64,000 nucleotides of DNA from Mycolicibacterium komanii (GCF_001050035.1 NZ_CVTA01000044.1:234581-298580); one strand, 5' to 3'; positions 28,486 to 36,264 are shown, counted from the stretch's first letter. Notes: generated from the letters alone by a model not told the origin. Translations and numbers: made by a program.

Positions 28486-28946
28486 CACTTTGTACTGATG
28501 GGCTGTATCTAGCTCACCTATCTATTCGCCATGCACTTTCCGAGCCATGGCGCTCTCGATGTCCCTAATAGGTTGCGCCGCGACATTCAACCAGTGCCTC
28601 GCGAGGTAAACAACCGCCGGTGGCGGGCTCCATCCTTTCCAGAGAAGCTCTGCTAACTATCCCCTTACCGGTTCAGCGTTAATATGAGCCGAGCCCGCGA
28701 CGGGCAGGCCGACTCAACGAAGCGCTTCTGAGCGCGGGCACCCAACACGGATGGCACCGGAGTATTGGTGAAGGCTCGCATCCGTGGGCCCCAAGAATGT
28801 ACGGCTAGTACGCCCTTACTAACATCGCAAAAAAGGAGTCGTGGCCCCCCTCCGACGGCACCGGAAGCTAGCCCGCAAGGACCCGCCACACCAAGTCGCG
28901 CAGCCCGGCAGCGGCAGATGCCCTAGCAGCGCAGACATGCTCGTTT
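28486..28946. other. gene-poor, lower-GC stretch behind tRNA-Val
   Basis: I find no complete gene here. On the minus strand 28522-28656 an open stretch of 45 codons ends in TAG and reads 'AVVYLARHWLNVAAQ' then 'RDIESAMARKVHGE'. It looks protein-like but has no start, so it may be the tail of a decayed gene. A 74-codon frame at 28665-28889 (minus) has no coding character. Position and composition suggest remains of an element once integrated at the tRNA; no tRNA-tail direct repeat was found. Confidence 0.4.
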
Positions 28947-28970
28947 TTTGGGGGGGTTAACCCCCCCAAA
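28947..28970. repeat. 24-bp perfect palindrome of G7/C7 tracts
   Basis: The sequence is T3-G7-T2 followed by its exact complement A2-C7-A3, centred between 28958 and 28959, with no spacer. It lies 54 bases before the start of the DUF6197 gene. It could be a protein-binding site or a cruciform; as RNA it would have no loop except TTAA. Confidence 0.85.
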
Positions 28971-29011
28971 CCTTGGAGGCCAACCTCGTGTTGTTAGGCG
29001 GCCGCACTTCG

Positions 29012-29017
29012 TACTTT
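29012..29017 (+). promoter_or_regulatory. -10 element for a leaderless DUF6197 transcript
   Basis: TACTTT (TANNNT) ends 6 bases before ATG 29024, the spacing expected when transcription starts at the ATG itself. The 'GAAGG' between them is too close to work as a Shine-Dalgarno site. Inference from spacing only. Confidence 0.4.
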
Positions 29018-29023
29018 GAAGGT

Positions 29024-29473
29024 ATGGCTGACATGAATACCGACCGGGCCGTGATCGAGGGCGCTTTGGCGCTCATCGAGGCTGACGGCGGGTGGACCCA
29101 AGGCGCCTACTGCCGCGACGCCGATGGCACGCAGGTGCACCCGGCACTCGACTCGCCGGGCAACTGGGTGCGGGTGCGCACCGAGCACGTCGGCGCGGGA
29201 GGCTACCGGACACGCACCGAGCCCGTGGCCGCCCCATGCAGCTTCTGCCTGGGAGGGGCGCTGCGCACCGCGGCTGGTTACTGGCACAGCGGGCAGCCCT
29301 ACGCGGCGCAACAACAGGTCGATCGGCTGGAATTACTACTGGTGCGGCTGGCCAATTCCGCCGACGCAACGGACTGGCCGAACCTAGACGCATTCAACGA
29401 TGATGCGCACACCACCGCGGGTGACGCGGTGTTGCTGCTAAAGCACGCCGCCGTCTACGCGTGCGACAGTTAG
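29024..29473 (+). CDS. DUF6197-like protein
   Basis: The 149-residue product has 'GALALIEADGGWTQGAYCRD' followed by a central cysteine-containing 'CSFCLGGALRTAAGY' and a C-terminal 'FNDDAHTTAGDAVLLLKHAA'. This order matches what I remember of DUF6197, small actinobacterial proteins often found on phages and islands. Function unknown. It is the only convincing complete gene in the region behind the tRNA cluster. Confidence 0.65.
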   Translation: MADMNTDRAVIEGALALIEADGGWTQGAYCRDADGTQVHPALDSPGNWVRVRTEHVGAGGYRTRTEPVAAPCSFCLGGALRTAAGYWHSGQPYAAQQQVDRLELLLVRLANSADATDWPNLDAFNDDAHTTAGDAVLLLKHAAVYACDS

Positions 29474-29982
29474 GCAACCGGACCTGCCGTTCACTTTCCG
29501 CGCGGCCAAAGCAGGGCCTCGCACAGGTTCCGGAAAGTCGCCAGGACTAGCCCTAAACCCGACCTCTACCTGTCGTTCGGCCCCGTCCTCTCACTGCAGC
29601 AAGTATGCGCGCGAGACGGCGAAATTGCATCAGGAGTATCGCCATACACCTCGGAAATTGCGCCAGCTAACTCGACGCCACGGTACATCCATCCGCAGCG
29701 AAAGATGCTGGGCAATGTGGGGGCGCCATGGATTGCGCATGTCCCGGCAACCACTGACTCACGTGCCCTTTTCCGAGCTGCTCTCGTCAGACGCTCACCC
29801 GAACGCGAAGTAAGGAATCCCGACTCACTTACGGAAGCCGGGGGCGACTCGAAACGCGTTTGTACGAGGTTGAGTCGATCACCTAAGTCGTTGCGAACAA
29901 TAACGGTCGCGCCGTATGCCATTGCGATCTTGATTGCGTCAGAGTAAATATCCCTCAGTCACTCTGGGGGAGGACACAATTC
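29474..29982. other. 509-base stretch without a convincing gene
   Basis: GC content is lower than in the core genome. A minus-strand frame at 29566-29922 begins 'MAYGATVIVRNDLGDRLNLV', which looks protein-like, and the bases upstream continue in frame as 'RDIYSDAIKIA'. After about 35 residues it becomes serine/arginine-rich and unlike a folded protein, so it is probably a decayed fragment. Nothing else stands out. Confidence 0.35.
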
Positions 29983-30264
29983 ATGCGCGGCAACCTGTCG
30001 ATTGCAAATATATTTTTCTATGCCGGTGGACTGACACTTGGTCTGCTCAGCTTTTCTGGCCCGGCGGCGGCTTCGCCGACCTGCTGGGGCGCCATCCCGC
30101 CGGGATCGGCACATCAACCATTTTTGAATGGCTCGGCCGATGATGCCGCCTGCACACATCAGCAAGATACCAGTGACACGAGCATGGCCGACCTCGACGA
30201 GGCGGGCTCCTGGCCCGGCAGTGGCCCTGAGCTGGCGGCGGCCCCGTGGACGACCGTTCCGTAA
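29983..30264 (+). CDS. small predicted exported protein
   Basis: The 93-residue frame starts at ATG 29983 behind a strong GGGGGAGGA at 29966-29974, about 8 bases upstream. It opens with a credible signal peptide (MRGNLSIANIFFYAGGLTL then LLSFSGPAAASP). The mature part (about 62 residues, two cysteines) has no known domain and could be frameshifted or remodelled. The start is better supported than the rest. Confidence 0.45.
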   Translation: MRGNLSIANIFFYAGGLTLGLLSFSGPAAASPTCWGAIPPGSAHQPFLNGSADDAACTHQQDTSDTSMADLDEAGSWPGSGPELAAAPWTTVP

Positions 30265-30376
30265 GAGCGCGGCGCGGCCGGCGGGCTGCTCTCCACTTAA
30301 GGGGAAAGCCTTCGGCCGCCGACCCCCACCTACTACGCTTTGCGAAGACCGACCGGTCCTGACACGAGGGTGGGAC

Positions 30377-30802
30377 ATGATTCGCCAACTGCTCGCCACT
30401 GCCGCCATCGCGGGCGCCGCCATCTGTGCGGCACCGTTCGCCTCAGCGGACGACAACGACTATCCCGACACCCCCGGGCGGTATGCCTCCGACGTACCCG
30501 GCATGAACTACGACGCCCACCTCACTGGGCCGTGCTTCAACCTCGAGCGGTTCACCTTCGGGCGCGGCCCGGGCGGAGAAGTCTTGCAGTGCCGTTGGAT
30601 CGAGAACCAGTGGCCGCCTATCCCCACCAACCAGGGCTTCTGGCAAGCCTCTTACGAACTCTTCGGCGTCCAGGACGTCGGTGCCCCGTGCCCCAAGCCT
30701 CAATCCGCCGCTCAGTCCCCCGACGGTCGTCCGATGCTCTGCCTCGGCACCCGGGGATGGCAGCCGGGCTTCTTCACTCGCGAGGGCTTCTTCCCGAGGT
30801 AA
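30377..30802 (+). CDS. secreted protein of unknown function
   Basis: The 141-residue product begins MIRQLLATAAIAGAAICAAP and has a signal peptide ending 'PFASADD'. The mature domain has four cysteines ('GPCFNLERF', 'VLQCRW', 'APCPKP', 'MLCLGT') that could form two disulfides. The pattern 'FTFGRGPGGEVLQCRWIENQ' is one I associate with small exported mycobacterial proteins, but no function is known. The frame is open farther upstream, where it overlaps low-coding sequence. It converges on the AraC gene. Confidence 0.75.
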   Translation: MIRQLLATAAIAGAAICAAPFASADDNDYPDTPGRYASDVPGMNYDAHLTGPCFNLERFTFGRGPGGEVLQCRWIENQWPPIPTNQGFWQASYELFGVQDVGAPCPKPQSAAQSPDGRPMLCLGTRGWQPGFFTREGFFPR

Positions 30803-30806
30803 GCCG

Positions 30807-31160
30807 TCAGGCGCGCAACGTCTCGCTCGGCGGAGTTCCGTAAGCGCGTTTGTAGACACCGCTGAAGCGGCCGGCGTGCGTGAAACCCCACCGCCCCGCG
30901 ATCGCCATCACGGTGTCGCTACGCGGGTCCGCTATTTGCAGTTCGCGGTGCGCTCGATCGAGCCGCACCCGCCGCAGATACTCGAGCGGCGTCGTGCCGA
31001 GGTGTCGGCGGAACGCGTATTGCACCGAACGCGGCGTCACATTGACGGCAGTGGCAATATCTCTGAGTGTTATTTCCCTGTGGGCGTTCTCGTTGATGAA
31101 CGTGATCGCGCGCCGCAGCAGGGCGGACTGAACACGAGTAGGGTCCACATGGTTGCGCAT
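30807..31160 (-). CDS. AraC-type regulator, DNA-binding domain only
   Basis: The 117-residue protein is little more than two helix-turn-helix motifs: 'ITLRDIATAVNVTPRSVQYA' and 'VMAIAGRWGFTHAGRFSGVY', with the family tail 'YKRAYGTPPSETLR'. It lacks the usual ligand-binding domain, like SoxS/MarA-sized regulators. ATG 31160 is chosen because the longer frame runs into the divergent START-type gene. The 76-base gap to that gene suggests it regulates it and itself. Confidence 0.85.
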   Translation of the reverse strand: MRNHVDPTRVQSALLRRAITFINENAHREITLRDIATAVNVTPRSVQYAFRRHLGTTPLEYLRRVRLDRAHRELQIADPRSDTVMAIAGRWGFTHAGRFSGVYKRAYGTPPSETLRA

Positions 31161-31236
31161 AGCAATTCGTGGATACCCCGGCGCCGATAACCGAAACGGC
31201 TTACGACGCGTTTCACATCCAGGGCATGATTTGCTG

Positions 31237-31725
31237 ATGAGCGATCGCATCGAGGTCCAGCGCACCATCGCCGCGCCGGCGTCCGACATCTTCGCCGTCC
31301 TGACGGACCCCCAGGGGCATGTCGCAATCGACGCCACCGGGATGCTGCAGGACGCGGAGGGCGAGCCGGTTCGCGCGGCCGGCGACAGCTTTGTCGTCCA
31401 CATGGATCGCGAAGCTCTCAACGACTTCCCCATGGGCAAGTACGACGTCACCGTCTCGATCCGCGACTTCGAGCAGGACAGCCTGATCTCCTGGACGGTC
31501 CTCGGCCGAATCCGGCCGCAAGTCGGCCACGTCTACGGCTATCGCCTCGAGCCAACCGCCGACGGAACGCTGGTGACGTCGTTCTACGACTGGTCCGACA
31601 TCGACCCGCACTGGCGCGAGGCGGGCATCTTCCCCGTCGTCTCCGAGAACGCGCTGCGAGCGACGCTGGGCATCCTCGACCGCACGGTCAGACGCGGATA
31701 CCCGCGACCGTCAACCCAAGGTTGA
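31237..31725 (+). CDS. SRPBCC (START-like) ligand-binding protein
   Basis: The 162-residue protein has 'VQRTIAAPASDIFAVLTDPQ' and 'SLISWTVLGRIRPQVGHVYG' and a long C-terminal helix, typical of polyketide cyclase/Bet v1-like proteins that bind hydrophobic ligands. It is divergent from the short AraC gene. Its last codons overlap the first of two palindromic operators of the next gene. Confidence 0.85.
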   Translation: MSDRIEVQRTIAAPASDIFAVLTDPQGHVAIDATGMLQDAEGEPVRAAGDSFVVHMDREALNDFPMGKYDVTVSIRDFEQDSLISWTVLGRIRPQVGHVYGYRLEPTADGTLVTSFYDWSDIDPHWREAGIFPVVSENALRATLGILDRTVRRGYPRPSTQG

Positions 31726-31755
31726 CGCCGACGCGTCGTCAACCTACGGTTGACG
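31709..31755. promoter_or_regulatory. twin palindromic operators upstream of the ClpC2-like gene
   Basis: CGTCAACC-caa-GGTTGACG at 31709-31727 and CGTCAACC-tac-GGTTGACG at 31737-31755 are perfect 8-bp inverted repeats with 3-base spacers. Their centres are 28 bases apart. The second ends two bases before ATG 31758, so bound protein would block transcription or a leaderless start. The gene product contains a helix-turn-helix, making autoregulation likely. Confidence 0.8.
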
Positions 31756-31757
31756 TT

Positions 31758-32483
31758 ATGACGCAGTCCGCCAAGATCACCAACCCGGTCCGGCTCGACG
31801 ACCTCATCGACGTCATCAAGACCGTGCACACCGAACCCCTCGACCAACTCACCGACGCCGTGCTGGCGGCCGAATCCCTCGGCGAGATCGCCGATCACCT
31901 GATCGGCCACTTCGTCGACCAGGCCCGCCGCTCCGGGGCGTCGTGGACCGACATCGGCAAGTGCATGGGCGTCACCAAACAGGCCGCGCAGAAACGCTTC
32001 GTCCCCAAGACGCCCACCGACGCCGAATTCCTCGACCCCAATGCAGGCTTCGGCAGGTTCACTCCCCGCGCCCGCAACGTCGTCGTCGAATCCCAGAACC
32101 TCGCCCACGCGGCCGGCAACGCCGAGATCGGATCCGACCACCTTCTGCTGGCACTGTTTAAAGACCCCAACGGGCTGGCCGCCAAGCTGCTCGCGGCCCA
32201 AGGCGTCGACTCCGACGCCGTGACGCGGGTGGTGTCCCTTCCGGCACGGGCCGAGGGCGACCTTCCCGCACTGGTCCCGTTCACCAGCGGCGCGAAGAAG
32301 GTCCTCGAACTAACCTTCCGTCACGCACTCCGCTTGGGGCACAACTACGTCGGCACCGAACACATCTTCCTGGCGCTATGGGAAGCCGAGGACGACGACG
32401 GCCCTCTGCACCGCATCGGCGTCGATAAGGACAGGTTCGAAACCGAGCTGCTCGACGCGTTGCAGGCCTTCACCAAGGAGTGA
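31758..32483 (+). CDS. clpC2: ClpC2-like protein (HTH plus Clp N-terminal repeats)
   Basis: The 241-residue protein has an N-terminal helix-turn-helix ('SGASWTDIGKCMGVTKQAAQ') followed by two Clp-N repeats ('AGNAEIGSDHLLLALFKD' and 'LGHNYVGTEHIFLALWEAE'), but no ATPase domain. It corresponds to Rv2667, named ClpC2, which is reported to bind cyclomarin-type compounds that target ClpC1 and to protect the cell. Two palindromes immediately upstream fit published ideas of autorepression. The next gene starts 41 bases on. Confidence 0.88.
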   Translation: MTQSAKITNPVRLDDLIDVIKTVHTEPLDQLTDAVLAAESLGEIADHLIGHFVDQARRSGASWTDIGKCMGVTKQAAQKRFVPKTPTDAEFLDPNAGFGRFTPRARNVVVESQNLAHAAGNAEIGSDHLLLALFKDPNGLAAKLLAAQGVDSDAVTRVVSLPARAEGDLPALVPFTSGAKKVLELTFRHALRLGHNYVGTEHIFLALWEAEDDDGPLHRIGVDKDRFETELLDALQAFTKE

Positions 32484-32524
32484 TCTCACAACGGTCGACC
32501 CGGGGACGTCTTCATGATGTGAGG

Positions 32525-33001
32525 ATGCGACCGTTCGAAGACGTAGTGGCCGAGCACGGTCCGACCGTGCTGCGCGTCTGCCGCGCCGTCGTGGGTCCCG
32601 TCGACGCTGAGGACGCCTGGTCCGAGACGTTTCTGTCGGCACTGCGCGCCTACCCCCGGTTGCCTGCCGACGCGAACGTCGAGGCCTGGCTCGTCACCAT
32701 CGCCCACCGCCGCGCCCTCGACGTCGGCCGGGCCCGGTCCCGAAGACCCACGCCCACCGACGACATGCCGGACCGAGCCGCGCCGCGGGCGGATCCGGCG
32801 GCCCGCGACCCCGACCTGTGGGACGCCCTGGCCCGCCTGCCCGCCAAGCAGCGCCAGGCCGTCGCCTACCACCACATCGCCGGCCTACCGTTCGCCGAGA
32901 TCGCCGACCTGCTCGGCAACTCCCCCGACGCAGCACGCCGCGCCGCCGCAGACGGCATCAAGACACTTCGCAGCATCTACCGTGAGGACCGATTCTCATG
33001 A
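32525..33001 (+). CDS. ECF-type RNA polymerase sigma factor
   Basis: The 158-residue protein has sigma region 2 ('MRPFEDVVAEHGPTVLRVCR', 'DAEDAWSETFLSALRAYPRL') and region 4 ('LPAKQRQAVAYHHIAGLPFA' with 'EIADLLGNSPDAARR'). No anti-sigma gene is adjacent. Its stop overlaps the start of an O6-alkylguanine-DNA alkyltransferase gene (ATGA), so it is probably translated with it. It could also be a sigma-like regulator without a dedicated anti-sigma. Confidence 0.88.
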   Translation: MRPFEDVVAEHGPTVLRVCRAVVGPVDAEDAWSETFLSALRAYPRLPADANVEAWLVTIAHRRALDVGRARSRRPTPTDDMPDRAAPRADPAARDPDLWDALARLPAKQRQAVAYHHIAGLPFAEIADLLGNSPDAARRAAADGIKTLRSIYREDRFS

Positions 33002-33591
33002 CCACCAACATCTTTGACGAGCTGACCCCCGACGGCGAGACACTCGACCGGTTGCACCGACGGCTGGAACGCGGCGCCGCTGACGACGGCGTCCTCGACG
33101 TCGCCTACCGCACGATCGACAGCCCCGTCGGCCCGCTCCTGTTGGCCGCCACCACCGTCGGACTGGTCCGCGTCGCGTTCGACGTCGAGGACCACGACAC
33201 GGTGCTCACCCGCCTGGCACAAACGGTGAGCCCGCGCATCCTCAGCGCACCGTCCCGCCTCGACACCGTCGCACGCCAACTCGACGAGTACTTCACCAAG
33301 CGCCGCACCACATTCGAGGTCCCCGTCGACCTTCGGCTCGCAGCGGGCTTCCGGCGCAGCGTCATCGAGCATCTCCGCGACATCGGCTACGGCCGGCGTG
33401 AGAGCTACGCGGCCGTCGCCGTCGCAGTCGGCAACCCCCGCGCCGTACGCGCGGTGGGAAGCGCATGCGCCCACAACCCACTTCCGGTCGTGATCCCGTG
33501 CCACCGTGTCGTCCGCTCGGACGGATCGCCCGGCCAATACGTCGGAGGCCCGCAGGCGAAGTCGACGCTGCTGAGCCTCGAGGTCGCCTGA
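32998..33591 (+). CDS. ogt: methylated-DNA--protein-cysteine methyltransferase
   Basis: The 197-residue suicide enzyme removes alkyl groups from O6-alkylguanine onto its own cysteine. It has the N-terminal domain ('IDSPVGPLLLAATTVGLVRV'), the arginine-finger region 'VGNPRAVRAVGSACAHNPLP' and the active-site 'VIPCHRVV' with C168. The usual 'PYGETRTYGE' segment reads 'GYGRRESYAAVA', a small departure. It is coupled to an ECF sigma-factor gene. Confidence 0.93.
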   Translation: MTTNIFDELTPDGETLDRLHRRLERGAADDGVLDVAYRTIDSPVGPLLLAATTVGLVRVAFDVEDHDTVLTRLAQTVSPRILSAPSRLDTVARQLDEYFTKRRTTFEVPVDLRLAAGFRRSVIEHLRDIGYGRRESYAAVAVAVGNPRAVRAVGSACAHNPLPVVIPCHRVVRSDGSPGQYVGGPQAKSTLLSLEVA

Positions 33592-33627
33592 GGGAATGAA
33601 TCGGCGTGCCGAGCGGTATAACCTCGC

Positions 33628-34053
33628 ATGAAACTCAACGACGCCGCACGCGCCCTCATCGGGCAGGGCGCAGACGCCACGCTGGTCACCCTCAATCCCG
33701 ACGGCAGTCCACAGGTGACGTTGGTATGGGTGGCGCTGAAGTCGACGCCCGAGGGCGACGAGCTCGTCACCGCACACCTGGCCGAGCATCAGAAGGTCCG
33801 CAACGTGCGCCGCGACCCCCGCGTGGCGGTGACGATCCTGTCGCCGCACGGTGCCGGGCAGGCGATGCGGCCGTATCTGGCGATCAACGGAACCGCCCGC
33901 GTCGTCGAGGGCGGTGCGCCCGAGCTGCTGAAGGAATTGGCTCAGACGCTGTCCAGCCCGGATTCGGGATTCCCGCCCAAGGAGGCTCCGCCGGGCTACC
34001 TGACCCGGATCCGCATCGACAAGGTCGGCGGCGTCGGGCCGTGGACGTCCTGA
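33628..34053 (+). CDS. PPOX-class F420-dependent oxidoreductase
   Basis: The 141-residue split-barrel protein has 'GADATLVTLNPDGSPQVTLV' and 'EHQKVRNVRRDPRVAVTI', typical of the F420-binding PPOX group of mycobacteria. The C-terminus contains 'YLTRIRIDKVGGVGPW', as in many family members. The substrate is unknown. It follows ogt by 36 bases. Confidence 0.88.
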   Translation: MKLNDAARALIGQGADATLVTLNPDGSPQVTLVWVALKSTPEGDELVTAHLAEHQKVRNVRRDPRVAVTILSPHGAGQAMRPYLAINGTARVVEGGAPELLKELAQTLSSPDSGFPPKEAPPGYLTRIRIDKVGGVGPWTS

Positions 34054-34099
34054 CCTGGAAGCGTCTGTAACACGTTTCAGTGTGTGCGATCATTCGGTG

Positions 34100-34591
34100 A
34101 TGCGTCGCTGGTTCGTGCTGCTCGTGGTCGCCATGGCGACCACCGCCGGAATAGTCGCTGCACCCGCATCGGCGGTGACCGCGCCGATCGGCAGGCTGGG
34201 CGACACCCTGCAGGTGAAGTTCGAGGGCCTGGTCGCCGACATCACCGTGCACAGCATCGATCCGTCGCCGATCCCGCCCGGTTTCGGCTATGCCCCACGG
34301 CCCCCGCGTCAGCAGGTCTGGCGAGCCTGGGTGACGGTGCATTCGATTCAGGTGCCGACGCCCTATGCGCAGTCGATCACCTACAGCTTCCGCGGTGTGA
34401 CGCCCACAGGCGACAGTTACGAACCTCGCAACACCGACGCCCCCGACGCGCTGCAACCGCAGCTGACCAACGCGCCCGCCGGGTCCACGGTCAGCGGCGC
34501 GGTGTTCTGGGACTGCTACCGCGACCTGGTGTCCAACGTGGTGCTGCTCGACAAGGTCACCGGCGAGCACCTGGCTCAGTGGAACGTGTAG
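34100..34591 (+). CDS. secreted MPT63-like (DUF1942) protein
   Basis: The 163-residue protein has a signal peptide (RRWFVLLVVAMATTAGIVAA ending 'PASAV') and a beta-rich mature part starting 'APIGRLGDTLQVKFEG'. 'RQQVWRAWVTVHSI' aligns with the 'GQVWEATATVNAI' region of MPT63, an immunoglobulin-like secreted antigen. It is in the position of Rv2668. ATG 34100 (MRRWFV) places the signal correctly; an upstream GTG adds six residues. Confidence 0.72.
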   Translation: MRRWFVLLVVAMATTAGIVAAPASAVTAPIGRLGDTLQVKFEGLVADITVHSIDPSPIPPGFGYAPRPPRQQVWRAWVTVHSIQVPTPYAQSITYSFRGVTPTGDSYEPRNTDAPDALQPQLTNAPAGSTVSGAVFWDCYRDLVSNVVLLDKVTGEHLAQWNV

Positions 34592-34597
34592 TCGCCG

Positions 34598-35155
34598 TTG
34601 GGTGTTGACGTCACGGCGGCCGTCGAAGCCGACCTGCCCGAACTCGCCGACGTCGCCGCCCGTACGTTTCCGCTCGCCTGTCCCCCGGCGGCCACACCCG
34701 ACAACGTCGCAGCGTTCATCGAGGACAACCTGTCGCAGTCCCGCTTCCGCGACTACCTAGTCGACCCCGACCGGGCCGTCTTCGTCGCGCGTGCCGACGG
34801 CGCAATCACCGGCTACGCCATGCTGATTCGCGGTGTGCCCGACGACCCCGACGTCCAGCGCGCGGTCGTAACCCGCCCGGCCGTCGAGGTGTCGAAGATC
34901 TACGTGCTGCCCGACCACCACGGCGCCGGAGTGGCCACTGCCCTGATGACCGCGGCGGTGCAAGAGGCCGCGAATCTGGGGGCCGCAGCGGTGTGGCTCG
35001 GCGTCAACCAGCAGAACCAACGCGCGCAACGGTTCTACGCCAAGCACGGTTTCGTCGTGAGCGGCACCAAGACGTTCCGATTGGGTGCGACCATCGAGAA
35101 CGACTACGTGATGGTGCTCGACCTTCAACCGCGAACAGACGCGAAACTGACGTAA
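34598..35155 (+). CDS. GNAT-family N-acetyltransferase
   Basis: The 185-residue protein has the acetyl-CoA-binding motif 'VSKIYVLPDHHGAGVATALM' and 'LGVNQQNQRAQRFYAKHGF', standard for GNAT enzymes. The start is a TTG at 34598, six bases after the previous stop. It matches the place of Rv2669. The acceptor substrate is unknown. Confidence 0.88.
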   Translation: MGVDVTAAVEADLPELADVAARTFPLACPPAATPDNVAAFIEDNLSQSRFRDYLVDPDRAVFVARADGAITGYAMLIRGVPDDPDVQRAVVTRPAVEVSKIYVLPDHHGAGVATALMTAAVQEAANLGAAAVWLGVNQQNQRAQRFYAKHGFVVSGTKTFRLGATIENDYVMVLDLQPRTDAKLT

Positions 35156-35177
35156 TTGGTCGGCGAAAGTAGGCAGG

Positions 35178-36230
35178 TTACGTCTGCTCGCGCGAAGAGG
35201 GCGAGCCCAGTTCGGTGCCTTCCCTCGACAACGCCAGCAGTCGCGATGTCGCGCGCAGATACTTCTTGCGGAAACCACCCGCCAGCATCTCCTCGCCGAA
35301 GAGGGTGTCCAGCTTGGCTCCCGACGCCACCACCGGGATTCCCGCGTCGTACAGGCGGTCGGTCAGCGACACCAGGCGCAGGGCCACATTCTGGTCGTCG
35401 ACCGTGTGCACGCCGGTGAGGAACACCGCGCCGACCCCTTCGATCAGTGTCAGGTAGCGCGACGGGTGCATGGTGGCCAGATGCGCGCACAGCGCGTCGA
35501 AGTCGTCGAGCGTCGCATCCGACGACCGTTCGGCGCGCTCGCGGACCTCGGAGTCGCTCAACGGTTCGGGCGCAGGCGGGAGATCCCGATGGCGATAGTC
35601 CGGTCCGTCGATGCGCACCGTCTCGAAAATGGCTGCCAGCGTGTTGATCTCACGCAGGAAGTCCTGGGCCGCGAATCGGCCCTCCCCCAGTTGCTCGGGC
35701 AGAGTGTTCGACGTCGCAGCCACCGACACCCCGCGCTCGACGAGTTGCGACAAAAGCCGCGAGATCAGCGTCGTGTTGCCTGGGTCGTCGAGTTCGAATT
35801 CGTCGATGCACACCACCACGTAATCGGCCAGCAGCTCGATGCACTCGACGAACCCGAAAACGCTTGCCAATTGGGTCAACTCGCCGAAGGTGGCGAACGC
35901 CTTCGGTTCCGGCAGCCGGTAGTACGACGACGCCAGCAGGTGGGTCTTGCCGACACCGAAACCCCCGTCGAGATACAAGCCGACGCCGGGCAGCACCTCC
36001 CGGCGCCCGAACAGCTTCTTCTTGCCCACCCGGCGCTGCTCGGCCTGATCGCAGAACCGGACGCAGGACTGCACGGCCGCGGCCTGCGACGGTTCGGCGG
36101 GGTCGGGGATGTAGCTGTCGAAACTGACGTCGGAGAACGTGGGTGGCGGCACGAGTTGGGCGATCAGCCGGTCGGGTGTGACGTCGGGGTGCCGGTCGAC
36201 CAGATGTTGCACCGCGCCGGACCCGTCCAT
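35178..36230 (-). CDS. zapE: cell division ATPase ZapE (AFG1-like)
   Basis: The 350-residue AAA+ protein has Walker A 'GGFGVGKT' (89-96), Walker B 'VVVCIDEFELDD', and the AFG1/ZapE motifs 'YLDGGFGVGKTHLLAS' and 'RFAAQDFLREINTLA'. In E. coli ZapE is linked to Z-ring dynamics; in mitochondria AFG1 works with proteases. It converges on the acetyltransferase and is divergent from the RibD-like gene, as for Rv2670c. Confidence 0.92.
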   Translation of the reverse strand: MDGSGAVQHLVDRHPDVTPDRLIAQLVPPPTFSDVSFDSYIPDPAEPSQAAAVQSCVRFCDQAEQRRVGKKKLFGRREVLPGVGLYLDGGFGVGKTHLLASSYYRLPEPKAFATFGELTQLASVFGFVECIELLADYVVVCIDEFELDDPGNTTLISRLLSQLVERGVSVAATSNTLPEQLGEGRFAAQDFLREINTLAAIFETVRIDGPDYRHRDLPPAPEPLSDSEVRERAERSSDATLDDFDALCAHLATMHPSRYLTLIEGVGAVFLTGVHTVDDQNVALRLVSLTDRLYDAGIPVVASGAKLDTLFGEEMLAGGFRKKYLRATSRLLALSREGTELGSPSSREQT

Positions 36231-36264
36231 GCAGGCACCTTATCGACGTGCTGCAATCGTCTTC

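Noticed and set aside
28665..28889. 74-codon minus-strand frame behind the tRNA cluster
   Set aside because: No ribosome site, no domain and unlikely composition; treated as part of the degenerate stretch.
28947..28970. 6C-type small RNA suggested by runs of C
   Set aside because: 6C RNAs have C-rich loops on two stems; here G and C tracts pair with each other and leave no C loop.
29566..29922. 118-codon minus-strand frame
   Set aside because: The first ~35 residues look protein-like, but the rest does not and no start signal is seen; described only as a possible fragment.
28486..30376. attR-like repeat of the tRNA-Val 3' end
   Set aside because: I looked for GGTTCAATCC and TATCGCGCACC downstream and found no copy.
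29959..30456. 165-codon minus-strand frame opposite the small exported protein
   Set aside because: Overlaps two plus-strand genes with signal peptides and has no recognisable domain or start signal.
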